The notes under the pieces were generated by a model, which saw nothing but the letters and a program-made list of their open reading frames with translations, had not been told where the DNA came from and searched no databases. Source: Bacteroidales bacterium (GTDB lineage: Bacteria; Bacteroidota; Bacteroidia; Bacteroidales; B39-G9). Taken from it: DNA of 11,261 nucleotides. Below are positions 1-6,028 of this stretch, piece after piece; the stretch's first letter is position 1; every line of letters starts with the position of its first letter. The stretch lies in contig JAGLDO010000204.1 of the NCBI GenBank assembly GCA_023145555.1, positions 1 to 11,261 on the forward strand. The letters run 5' to 3'. A program made the position numbers and the translations under genes.

Positions 1-100
1 TTGTACAGATGGTTACAAAATAAATAGCGTTCCACCCATAATCCCAATTTTGTAATCGAGCTGAAGATATACGGCATTTTCCCTGGATATTTTTAGCCAT
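1..100 (-). CDS. REP-associated tyrosine transposase (Y1/IS200-like), N-terminal part, cut by window edge
   Basis: The minus strand from the ATG at 98-100 stays open to the window edge and gives about 33 residues. They contain RLQNWDYGWNAIYFVTICT, the hallmark start of REP-associated tyrosine transposases (Y1 family), where the FVTICT strand opens the HUH fold. The HUH motif and catalytic Tyr lie outside the window. Family members are single-strand DNA nucleases related to IS200/IS605 TnpA that are usually domesticated and act on palindromic repeats. A -7 box lies 12 bp upstream of the ATG, which supports this start. The call rests on a short but characteristic peptide. I cannot tell whether the gene is complete beyond the edge. 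Confidence 0.75.
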   Translation of the reverse strand, partial: MAKNIQGKCRISSARLQNWDYGWNAIYFVTICT

Positions 101-111
101 AATTTAGGTGG

Positions 112-119
112 CAAAATTA
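112..119 (-). promoter_or_regulatory. -7 promoter box of the transposase gene
   Basis: On the minus strand this reads TAATTTTG, a full match to the Bacteroidota -7 consensus TAnnTTTG, 12 bp upstream of the transposase ATG. No clear TTG sits about 19-20 bp further upstream, so the -33 element is weak or absent. The message would have a very short leader. Confidence 0.4.
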
Positions 120-190
120 ACCGAATTAATAAATTTTTTATTTGTGTTTATATCTACACTTCTAATTTTGTAATTTTGTTCGAAAATTGT

Positions 191-204
191 TGCATTATTA
201 TGCA
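191..204. repeat. Small perfect hairpin between transposase and EamA genes
   Basis: TGCAT-TATT-ATGCA is a perfect 5-bp stem with a 4-nt loop, about 20 bp past the EamA-family stop codon. It could be a weak terminator for that minus-strand gene, but the following T content is modest. It is also too short to be called a REP element of the neighbouring transposase. Confidence 0.25.
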
Positions 205-224
205 GATGGTAATTGAGTTATTTT

Positions 225-1112
225 TTAATAAGTATGTTTTATAAAATTAACTTTATTAACTTTATTTTTCCTGTTAGAAATCAATTGAAAAGCCGCAATT
301 CCTCCAAGAATTATTAAGCCTCCTGTAATTTCTTTCAAATTTAATAATTCTGATGCAAAAATCCATGCAAATAAAGAAGCAAAAACAGGTTCAAGCGTAA
401 AAATTAAAGCTACCGTAACTGTATCTACTTGTTTTTGTGCCCAAACCGAAACAAAATAACAAAAAAGAGTTCCTATAAATCCAAGATACAATAATGAGAT
501 GGTTTCGTTACCGGATAGTTTGAATGATACTTCGTGAGTATTAAGATATAGTAATAAACTGAAAATAGAAGCAAATAAAAATTGATATGCTATGAGTGAA
601 AACACTTCGGTTTTTTTTACGTATCTACCTGATAAAATAAGATGCCATGCTAATGAAAAAGAAGTGATTAGCGTAATTAAATCGCCAATATTTAATGCTG
701 TTTCGCTATCGTAAGCAAGCAGATATAAGCCAATAAATACCACAAATAAAATTATTAATTCCTTTATTTTAAGCTTCCTTTTAAAAAAGAGGAACAGCAA
801 CATAGGAACAATAACAACTCCGGCGCCAGTTATAAAAGCACTGTGTCCGCTACTTGTGAATTTTAATCCAATAGTTTGTGATATGTAAGTTATGGCTAAC
901 AAAAATCCCAGAACCATTCCTCTCAATAGATTTTTATAATTAAAAAGAGCTTTTTTGTTTTTAAAAAATACAAATACAAGCATAGAAACAGCAGCAATAA
1001 AGGTTCTGATAAATACAATATAATATTCATTGACTGTTATTACTGTATCTTTTATAATGAAAAAGGTTGAGCCCCAAATAATTGCAGTAAGTATTAGAAG
1101 AAAAATTTTCAT
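225..1112 (-). CDS. EamA/DMT-superfamily permease
   Basis: The 295-residue protein has the usual size and pattern of drug/metabolite transporters: about ten hydrophobic segments in two EamA repeats (roughly residues 1-135 and 140-280). The first repeat opens with IIWGSTFFIIKD. The second ends with the family signature ALIFTLEPVFASLFAW (about 235-250) followed by a Gly-rich last helix (GGLIILGGIAAF). It lies in the inner membrane and should move small metabolites or amino acids; the substrate cannot be read from sequence. The start at 1110-1112 fits the hydrophobic N-terminus and the -7 box just upstream. The gene appears to be monocistronic, flanked by a transposase gene downstream and a decayed region upstream. 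Confidence 0.9.
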   Translation of the reverse strand: MKIFLLILTAIIWGSTFFIIKDTVITVNEYYIVFIRTFIAAVSMLVFVFFKNKKALFNYKNLLRGMVLGFLLAITYISQTIGLKFTSSGHSAFITGAGVVIVPMLLFLFFKRKLKIKELIILFVVFIGLYLLAYDSETALNIGDLITLITSFSLAWHLILSGRYVKKTEVFSLIAYQFLFASIFSLLLYLNTHEVSFKLSGNETISLLYLGFIGTLFCYFVSVWAQKQVDTVTVALIFTLEPVFASLFAWIFASELLNLKEITGGLIILGGIAAFQLISNRKNKVNKVNFIKHTY

Positions 1113-1131
1113 TTAATTAAATTTAGAATTA

Positions 1132-1139
1132 CAAAAATA
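1132..1139 (-). promoter_or_regulatory. -7 promoter box of the EamA permease gene
   Basis: The minus strand reads TATTTTTG, a full match to TAnnTTTG, 19 bp upstream of the ATG. No TTG is found at the usual distance upstream, so this rests on the -7 element alone. Confidence 0.4.
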
Positions 1140-1169
1140 GATTTTTATGTAACTTATTTTAGCGATTTG

Positions 1170-1615
1170 TTAAAGAATATTTTTATAAAAACGATTTATG
1201 TTATAAAAAAAATAGCACCGATAATGTCTCGATGCTGATAGTGATAAATGGCTGATAAAACGTAATTTATTTTTGCGTGTTTGTACTTTTTTATTCTTTA
1301 ATAATCTCTTTACGATATAAAATTTATTGTTTAGAACATCATATAATTCCATTACTGCAGTTTCAGCATTGTAACCATTCTATTTTGTCAATTTGTTTAA
1401 TGCTGGATAAACTTTCATGATGCTAAAAAATACGAACATTTTACCTTTGAATGGAAATTCAATTATTATGTATTTTTTTTCGGCAAATGTTTTAATCTTA
1501 TACTTCCCTTCAAGATTTGGCAGCTTGTCAATATATGATTTTTTAAGAATTGAACCTGCTTCAGAGCGGAGTTTGCTTTTTTTAATTTTTTTGGATTATC
1601 ATAATAAATGTCAAA
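1170..1615 (-). pseudogene. Decayed coding remnant(s), unidentified
   Basis: No intact gene covers 1113-1778. On the minus strand, several open pieces in different frames have protein-like composition. One, about 1418-1590, contains SEAGSILKKSYIDKLPNLEG and YIIIEFHSK and has no start codon. A short piece near 1370-1415 contains SSIKQIDKIEWLQ. A third, 1170-1352 and extending a little upstream, contains AETAVMELYDVLNNKFYIVK. Joining them needs frameshifts, as expected of a gene decaying by indels in A/T runs. I do not recognise the family and cannot be sure the pieces belong together. The plus-strand open frame over 1417-1623 looks like a shadow of this remnant. Confidence 0.3.
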
Positions 1616-1778
1616 ACCCTTAGATGTTTAATTTTTTTTTTTGTTATAAAAAATGTTGAACTCAATTATCTTTTATCAAAAACAAGATTTTTTGACTGCT
1701 TTATAAAAAAAATACTGATTTTAATTCGTGATGAATATAAAGATGATTTTTTATTCTGTCAATCATGTTTAGAGCTAT

Positions 1779-2054
1779 TCATTTTTTATCTTTCCAGTTC
1801 CACCATTTCAATTTCTCGGGGTTTCTTTCTTTTTCATCTGTATTTGCATAATAAACTGCACATCTGAATACATATAAAACGCATCTGTCTTGAATAGTTC
1901 CGGCATATTTGTTTGATTGGTCATAGAGCATTTCAGGGTCTTTCTTTTTTAGTTCATTTACTGAGTAAATACTAATATTCATAAGGTTGTTTGCCAATGA
2001 TTTACCAATTCCGGGAATTTGTATCAGGTCTTTTAATGCTTCTTTTTTCTTCAT
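1779..2054 (-). CDS. Cdd1-type helix-hairpin-helix protein
   Basis: This 91-residue protein matches the small 'pathogenicity locus' Cdd1 family, named after a gene beside the Clostridioides difficile toxin locus but widespread in harmless bacteria. Residues 10-24 hold a helix-hairpin-helix (LIQIPGIGKSLANNL), normally a non-specific DNA backbone contact. Residues 41-70 hold the family signature, including DRCVLYVFRCAVYYA, and the protein ends in the typical KWWNWKD (83-89). Its cellular role is not established; DNA binding is inferred from the motif. It lies 13 bp downstream of the YhcH-family gene and probably shares its transcript. Its TGA stop comes just after the conserved TGG Trp codons, which shows that TGA terminates here. 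Confidence 0.85.
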   Translation of the reverse strand: MKKKEALKDLIQIPGIGKSLANNLMNISIYSVNELKKKDPEMLYDQSNKYAGTIQDRCVLYVFRCAVYYANTDEKERNPEKLKWWNWKDKK

Positions 2055-2067
2055 AATAAATTGTTTT

Positions 2068-2514
2068 TCAGATTTTAATCTTAATTACAATTTTCCTTAT
2101 TTTTGAAGCTTGATTCAAGCTAATTCCGGGCATATGCAAATCGTGAGGGAAAAATATCATAAACATACCCGACTCGAATTTGATTAAATTCGACTTTATT
2201 TTATAAAAATCATAATCATCTTCTTTGTTGATTTCTACAGGTATTTGGTTTGTTAATAAAGCTGTTCCCATAAACTCGGTTCCTGAAATAATATACTGCA
2301 AGTCAATGTATTTATGATGTCCTTCATATTTAACTTCACTTATGTGTTTAGTTTCGTATTCAGAAACAATAGCGAAAATATTATCCTTATCTATCTCATG
2401 TTTTCCTAAGTTGATTTCAGATAAATTTGTTGTAAAAAGATAATTAAAGGCTTTGTCAATATTATTGCTTATTCCCTTATACAGTTTGTAATTCTCTATT
2501 TTGTCTATTATCAT
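2068..2514 (-). CDS. YhcH/YjgK/YiaL family protein (DUF386)
   Basis: The 148-residue length is standard for this cupin-like beta-barrel family, which includes EbgC (beta-galactosidase small subunit) and YiaL/NanQ-type sugar anomerases. The conserved core is visible: YEGHHKYIDLQYI (63-75, with Glu64 and His66/His67) and FFPHDLHMPG (121-130, His124 and His127), then a basic strand with Lys141. These acidic and His residues form the metal-binding pocket in family structures. An anomerase or sugar-processing role is family knowledge; the substrate here is unknown, because no sugar pathway genes lie nearby. It is the first gene of the unit with the Cdd1-type gene and has a strong promoter match upstream. 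Confidence 0.88.
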   Translation of the reverse strand: MIIDKIENYKLYKGISNNIDKAFNYLFTTNLSEINLGKHEIDKDNIFAIVSEYETKHISEVKYEGHHKYIDLQYIISGTEFMGTALLTNQIPVEINKEDDYDFYKIKSNLIKFESGMFMIFFPHDLHMPGISLNQASKIRKIVIKIKI

Positions 2515-2594
2515 ATTTATTTATTGTAACAATTATATAAACTGACGATTGAGTTTATTTCAATTATATTTTAAATCTTATTTATTAATTAATT

Positions 2595-2624
2595 CAAAGT
2601 TAGTTAAATAAACAAAAACATCAA
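2595..2624 (-). promoter_or_regulatory. Promoter of the YhcH/Cdd1 unit
   Basis: The minus strand reads TTG (2622-2624), 19 bp, then TAACTTTG (2595-2602). This is a textbook Bacteroidota primary-sigma promoter (-33 TTG, -7 TAnnTTTG). The start point would be near 2588, giving a leader of about 75 nt. The box is embedded in AATTCAAAGTTAG on the plus strand, which recurs exactly at 5921-5933. Confidence 0.65.
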
Positions 2625-2742
2625 TTGTCTTGTTATCTAAAGTTTTCAACTACTTTGTAATAGTGTTTTGTTTATTAAGGATATTTTTCATTAAAAATAA
2701 TTAATAAATAAAGTTAAGCCAAAATAATTGGTTTCTAAATTT

Positions 2743-3519
2743 TTAAAGCGCATTGATAATCATAATTATCGAAGCTACCAGTTGTGTACCTGCAAATAGA
2801 TATTTTAAATTTGTTGGTTTTGACTTTAAGGCCATTTTAGCACCTGCGAATCCGCCAATTATACCTCCTAAGGCTAAAGGAATAGCTAATTGAAAATCAA
2901 AAACACCGGCTCCTAAATGCCCGAAAAAACCAGCAGCAGCAGAAATCGTAACTAATGTTGTTGATGTGCCAACTGCAACATGCATTGGAACACTCATGGT
3001 TAAAAGCATTAAAGGAACTAAAAATGAACCGCCCGAAACACCTACCATACCTGAAAGAAACCCTGTTAGTAATACGACAGGTATTGTTACCAAAAGATTA
3101 ACGTGATATTCTTCTCCATTAGACTTAAGTGAGATTATCCATTTTCGTTCACTTTTTAGTTTTTGTTTGGGTTTTTTTAGCATCAATATAGCAGCAAAAA
3201 ACATTACTATCGCAAATATTACCTTAAGTATTTTTTCATTAAAATATTGCCCAAAAAAGCCGCCGGACATGGCTGATACAAAAATTAAAACACCTAATAG
3301 AATTATCAGTTTCCAATGATTCATTTTTTGTTTGCTGAAAAGAATAGATGCCATAAGCGATGAGCACATTAAAATGAATTGTCCGGTTGAAGCCGAAAGA
3401 TTCATAGAAACTCCTGCTATAACCAATGTAAGCACATAAAAATTTCCTCCTCCACGGCCGGTCATGGTCATTAAAAATGCTATAAGCATAATAATAACCG
3501 CAAGAATTAAAACATTCAT
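2743..3519 (-). CDS. TauE/SafE family sulfite/sulfur-compound exporter
   Basis: The 258-residue integral membrane protein has about seven to eight hydrophobic helices in two inverted halves. Each half carries the family's glycine-rich signature: TMTGRGGGNFYVL (18-30) in the first and GMVGVSGGSFLVPLM (157-171) in the second, followed by VAVGTSTTLV (181-190). A charged cytoplasmic loop (about 115-135) separates them. TauE/SafE proteins export sulfite, sulfoacetate or related organosulfur anions, or move thiosulfate-type compounds inward. Its start overlaps the upstream rhodanese stop by one base (TAATG), so the two are probably translationally coupled. The rhodanese partners suggest a sulfane-sulfur or sulfite substrate. 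That is inference from context. Confidence 0.9.
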   Translation of the reverse strand: MNVLILAVIIMLIAFLMTMTGRGGGNFYVLTLVIAGVSMNLSASTGQFILMCSSLMASILFSKQKMNHWKLIILLGVLIFVSAMSGGFFGQYFNEKILKVIFAIVMFFAAILMLKKPKQKLKSERKWIISLKSNGEEYHVNLLVTIPVVLLTGFLSGMVGVSGGSFLVPLMLLTMSVPMHVAVGTSTTLVTISAAAGFFGHLGAGVFDFQLAIPLALGGIIGGFAGAKMALKSKPTNLKYLFAGTQLVASIIMIINAL

Positions 3520-3908
3520 TATTTATTTAGTTTTTTGTAAAGTTTACCGGGGTTTAGTGTTTCCATAAGTGGAGTATATCCTCCTAAAATTATTTTAACA
3601 TCATTATATCCTTTGCTCTTTAAGTAAGCAAAAATAATTGTTGCACGCGTTCCTGCTGAACAGAATACACCTATTTTTTTGTCTTTTGGTATTTCATTTA
3701 TGCGTTTTGGTATTTCGTTGGTTGGGATTTCTATTACTTCACAAAGTTGCGATAACTGTAATTTAACCGTTTCAACCTCTTCTTTTGCTCTTACATCAAG
3801 AAAAATTGTGTTTTGCTGAGCAAGAAATACATCTGCATCCACTTTGTGTTGACCGGTTCCAAAATATTGGAAATCCATTTTACTAATTAATTGTTCTAAT
3901 TCTTTCAT
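3519..3908 (-). CDS. Cytoplasmic rhodanese-domain protein
   Basis: This 129-residue single-domain rhodanese has no signal peptide. The opening motif FLDVRAKEE (36-44) and the active-site loop CSAGTR (Cys83 to Arg88) are intact, and the domain ends in KIILGGY (105-111). The Cys carries a persulfide during sulfur transfer. The N-terminal MDFQYFGTGQHKV block (11-23) resembles rhodaneses encoded next to TauE/SafE exporters. The gene overlaps the exporter by one base and lies 128 bp after the ArsR-type gene. It probably handles sulfane sulfur inside the cell before export or use. The exact donor and acceptor are unknown. Confidence 0.88.
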   Translation of the reverse strand: MKELEQLISKMDFQYFGTGQHKVDADVFLAQQNTIFLDVRAKEEVETVKLQLSQLCEVIEIPTNEIPKRINEIPKDKKIGVFCSAGTRATIIFAYLKSKGYNDVKIILGGYTPLMETLNPGKLYKKLNK

Positions 3909-3969
3909 AATTATTGTTTTATATTTAGCAAAATTGTAAAATTGTTTAATAATTTTTTTTAGTAAAATT

Positions 3970-4007
3970 ACCCATAAAGGGTTATGATGAGTTATGTCTC
4001 AATGAGA
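3970..4007. promoter_or_regulatory. Two small palindromes in the ArsR-rhodanese gap
   Basis: The 128-bp gap between the ArsR-type stop and the second rhodanese start holds two symmetrical elements: ACCC-ATAAA-GGGT (3970-3982) and TCTCA-A-TGAGA (3997-4007). They may be a regulator site or an RNA hairpin that changes the expression of the last two genes. No full TAnnTTTG box is present on the minus strand here, so an internal promoter is not shown. Confidence 0.3.
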
Positions 4008-4036
4008 TAAAAATAATTGTGCGCAAAATTTAACTA

Positions 4037-4336
4037 TCATTGATGTTTTTTGTTAACAACTTTTACTGCACAGCTCATAAAATCGAGCACACAAGGAATA
4101 GCTAAATAATAATAAATAAAGTTTTTTTCTTTCTCTCCAACTATGATTTTATTTTTTTTAAGAATATCAAGGTGTTTTGACATAGTTGATATATCAATAC
4201 CTACTATTTCCGATAGTTCTTTTACAGACAATTTTTCATCTTTTATAGTGTGAATAATAAATAGACGTGTAGGGTGTGCCAGGGCTTTAAAAATCTCTGC
4301 CTTTTCTAAATATTCCTTCTCAATTTCTTTGTTCAT
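4037..4336 (-). CDS. ArsR/SmtB-family transcriptional regulator
   Basis: This 99-residue winged-helix protein begins with the family signature FKALAHPTRLFIIHTI (16-31). The recognition helix region is VKELSEIVGIDISTMSKHLDILKKNKII (38-65) and the wing follows (VGEKEKNFIYYYL). The family usually represses its own operon and lets go on binding metals, metalloids or reactive sulfur. The only cysteines are a C-terminal pair in PCVLDFMSC (Cys82 and Cys89 by my count), in the last helix at the dimer interface. It lacks the ELCVCDL metal box in the recognition helix. The genes around it favour control of sulfur handling, and a thiol or persulfide switch through the Cys pair is plausible but unproven. 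Confidence 0.9.
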   Translation of the reverse strand: MNKEIEKEYLEKAEIFKALAHPTRLFIIHTIKDEKLSVKELSEIVGIDISTMSKHLDILKKNKIIVGEKEKNFIYYYLAIPCVLDFMSCAVKVVNKKHQ

Positions 4337-4379
4337 GATGCTTAATTTTACTGTTAGTTATTTTATAACCTGCCGAAAT

Positions 4380-4739
4380 TCAACCGTTTATGCTATCAAT
4401 AATAAAAATAATTTCCCCTTTATATTTCAATTCTTCCGGTTTTTCTGTTATTAATTCCGCTCTTCGGTGATTTGTGCAATAAACTATAATTTGTTTAGAA
4501 GATAAATGTTTTTTTAATTTCGTAGTAATAGAATATTGAAAAGCATCAATGTGTATAGCTCCTTCAATATGTTTTTCTGAAAACATTTCAGCACTCCTAC
4601 CGTCTATCATGATTGTTTTTGTGATATCTCGATTATTAATTATTTTGAGAGTATCTTTTGCTAAAATTTTTTTCACTTCCTGACTGTTTGCTAACAAACC
4701 TGTTAGAAGACCAATAATCATTAAAAAGTATTTTTTCAT
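4380..4739 (-). CDS. Exported rhodanese-domain protein, truncated by a TGA at the conserved Trp
   Basis: From the ATG at 4737-4739 the product is 119 residues: a signal peptide (about 1-19, KKYFLMIIGLLTGLLANS), then a rhodanese domain. IDGRSAEMF (45-53) opens the domain and CTNHRRAE (Cys88) is the active loop. The reading frame stops at TGA right after DSING. Read past it, the frame continues ISAGYKIT, so the family ending INGW-ISAGYKI is complete except that TGG has become TGA. The extended frame would end at 4320, overlapping the ArsR-type start. The truncation removes the last helix of the fold, so the protein may be unstable. A farther upstream ATG (4847) lies before the promoter and is not used. 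This is the first gene of the sulfur cluster. Confidence 0.8.
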   Translation of the reverse strand: MKKYFLMIIGLLTGLLANSQEVKKILAKDTLKIINNRDITKTIMIDGRSAEMFSEKHIEGAIHIDAFQYSITTKLKKHLSSKQIIVYCTNHRRAELITEKPEELKYKGEIIFIIDSING

Positions 4740-4758
4740 AACTAAAGCGTTTTTCAAT

Positions 4759-4796
4759 TTGGCAAAGTTACCAATTAACATTAAATACCGAAACAA
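4759..4796 (-). promoter_or_regulatory. Promoter and candidate ArsR-type operator of the sulfur cluster
   Basis: The minus strand carries TAACTTTG (4763-4770), a full -7 box about 24 bp upstream of the exported rhodanese ATG. A TTG lies at 4794-4796, with a rather long 23-bp spacer. The -7 box is flanked exactly by TTGG and CCAA (4759-4762 and 4771-4774), extended by imperfect AATT arms. ArsR-type repressors commonly bind imperfect inverted repeats over the promoter, so this is the best operator candidate. The box also fixes the start of the downstream gene. Confidence 0.5.
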
Positions 4797-4836
4797 TTTT
4801 TGTTTTTTTTTGACATTTGATTGGTGTTTAGTTTGT

Positions 4837-4917
4837 TTATTCTTCAATTAAGCTTTTAGCATTCTTAATTATCTCATTCTCAAATTTGGTTAAATCATTA
4901 TTCGATGATTTATTTAC
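4837..4917 (-). pseudogene. Possible detached C-terminal piece of the broken membrane gene
   Basis: This is a 26-codon open stretch on the minus strand with no start codon, ending in TAA. It has a highly charged helical composition (NDLTKFENEIIKNAKSLIEE). It lies beyond the intron relic, on the same strand as the broken membrane gene whose last readable part is also a charged helix (LVDINNSLKELNDNLNNK). I infer that it is the original C-terminus, separated by the insertion. The inference rests only on composition, strand and position. Confidence 0.3.
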
Positions 4918-5086
4918 TCATTTAAATTTTATAAATATGGAAAATACAAATGCACTGTTCGTTATAGAATTAAATTTTTTATTGGAAAAAATGAAAAAAT
5001 GTTTAGCTGTAAGCAATCATTCACGGCAAACAATCTCGTCGAACTATGCGCACAGAGGTACAGCTCAAAATTTCTTTTGTCTAATG
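4918..5086. other. Unassigned segment 5' of the intron relic
   Basis: A plus-strand frame from the ATG at 4937 runs to 5100, straight into the intron domain V, and its product matches nothing I know. Its last part (about 4995-5086) precedes domain V, as the intron's domain IV would, and may be intron sequence. The first part is AT-rich and may be flanking DNA or an unrelated fragment. I do not call a gene here. Confidence 0.3.
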
Positions 5087-5167
5087 AACCGCCAAGTATG
5101 AGAACCGTACGCTTGGTGGGAGAGAGGTGCAGTGGGGGTCATTTGATTGTTAGATGGCTACTTGATT
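5087..5167 (+). mobile_element. Group II intron relic: domains V and VI only
   Basis: Domain V folds as expected. CCGCCAAG (5089-5096) pairs with CUUGGUGG (5112-5119) through one G-U wobble. A two-base bulge CG (5110-5111) follows, then an upper stem UAUG/CGUA with a small loop (5097-5109). The C-G-C at the wobble position is the catalytic triad seen in several bacterial classes. Next comes a domain VI-like hairpin (GUCAUUU 5138-5144 with AGAUGGC 5152-5158), then UACUUGAUU, like the usual intron 3' end. No reverse transcriptase/maturase gene or recognisable 5' end is present, so this is a 5'-truncated, immobile copy. The exact 3' boundary is uncertain by a few bases. Confidence 0.7.
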
Positions 5168-5840
5168 AACTGCAGGCTTTATTATTTAAATTGTCATTTA
5201 ATTCTTTTAATGAATTGTTTATATCAACTAAATCTTTATGAATTTTTGCTTCTTCATAATAGAAGTTAATCTCTTCGCTCTCAAATGTTAAGCTTTTTTT
5301 AAATGGTTCGAGAGAAACAAAAAATTCTGAGCTAGATATTTTCTTGCTTTTTTTACTTTTTTAAAAAAGGATTTTTCCAAAACAATTCATTTTTTCATTA
5401 TTTTTTTTTGCTTCCTCAAATGCCTTTAGTGAGCCCTTTACAATCACAGATAATCTTTGCCCTTTGTTTATTATTGGGATGTCAATTTTATCCGTGTTTT
5501 GATTAAAATGAATTTCCTTTTTATGTAAGTCATATAGCGGTTTTTTCCAAACAATTTTTATATCATATGCAGTTGAACCTCCATTATTTTCAATTATAAA
5601 CTGTATTAAGCCTTGACGACTTTTTAAATCCAAATATGTATTGAGCGATGGTTCCAAATCATCTTCCTGTTTCCAAATAATTCTTTGTGTCATCCAGGAA
5701 CTTAAAATTGCAGTTATAACCGCTAAAGTCGCAGCAACAGTATTCCACTTAAAATTAGTAAATGTCACAATAAGGATATAAATAGAAAATCCTAAACCAA
5801 TTAAAAGTGAAATATTTACAAATATTTTTCGTGTTTTCAT
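5166..5840 (-). pseudogene. Broken gene for a two-TM membrane protein of unknown function
   Basis: The first 159 codons (5840-5364) encode two N-terminal membrane helices (about 8-28 and 33-52) and then a soluble beta-rich part with IENNGGSTAYDIKIVW (83-98), a pattern common in uncharacterised membrane-anchored proteins. A TAA at 5361-5363 interrupts it. The same frame then stays open for 64 more codons with protein-like content (ISSSEFFVSLEPFKK, then a charged helix INFYYEEAKIHKDLVDINNS) until a TAA at 5166-5168 at the edge of the intron relic. The likeliest cause is a single substitution in an A/T run, for example AAA to TAA. The truncated 159-residue product could still be made. I do not know its function. 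Confidence 0.6.
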
Positions 5841-5924
5841 AATTGCTCAATTTAGCTTGCAGTTAACACCGAAATAAAACACCCCAGCATGTCTTATTCC
5901 CACTATATATTTAGTAGTGAAATT

Positions 5925-5932
5925 CAAAGTTA
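5925..5932 (-). promoter_or_regulatory. -7 promoter box of the broken membrane gene
   Basis: The minus strand reads TAACTTTG, a full -7 match, inside AATTCAAAGTTAG (plus strand 5921-5933), the same 13 bases as at the YhcH promoter. The -33 TTG is not at the usual spacing. The transcript leader would be about 75-80 nt. This promoter diverges from that of the LiaF-like gene, so 5841-6087 is a shared control region. Confidence 0.45.
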
Positions 5933-5995
5933 GCTAAAAAAAGCAAAAAAGATAAAAAATTGGGATTGCAATTTTTTGAAAAGTCGTTTTGGTTT

Positions 5996-6024
5996 ACCGA
6001 AAAATACCTACCATTCACCGAAAA
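5996..6024 (+). promoter_or_regulatory. Candidate LytTR direct repeats upstream of the LiaF-like gene
   Basis: ACCGAAAA occurs at 5996-6003 and again at 6017-6024, exactly 21 bp apart. The flanks extend the likeness to TTYACCGAAAAW. LytTR regulators bind pairs of roughly 9-bp direct repeats about 21-22 bp apart, just upstream of or touching the -35 region. Here the second copy ends 4 bp before the -33 TTG. A single further copy (ACCGAAAT) lies at 5868-5875. The cognate regulator is probably the one encoded at 8161-8916. Confidence 0.4.
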
Positions 6025-6028
6025 TTGA

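Noticed and set aside
164..179. Tandem AATTTTGT repeat
   Set aside because: Only two 8-base units in very AT-rich DNA; not enough to claim a functional repeat array.
1417..1623. Plus-strand 68-codon open frame
   Set aside because: It looks like the antisense shadow of protein-like minus-strand pieces and has no promoter or recognisable motif.
4380..4382. TGA recoded as Trp (alternative genetic code)
   Set aside because: Trp is written TGG throughout, and other genes end at TGA at the expected family length, for example the Cdd1-type protein and the ArsR-type regulator. A local nonsense change is simpler.
4886..5101. Plus-strand 71-codon open frame as a real gene
   Set aside because: It overlaps the candidate C-terminal piece on the other strand, runs into the structured intron domain V, and its peptide resembles no family I know.
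5340..5375. Programmed frameshift in the T6A6 run of the broken membrane gene
   Set aside because: The downstream coding frame is the same as the upstream one, with only a stop codon between. A single -1 or +1 shift would not rejoin them, so a nonsense mutation or readthrough is needed.
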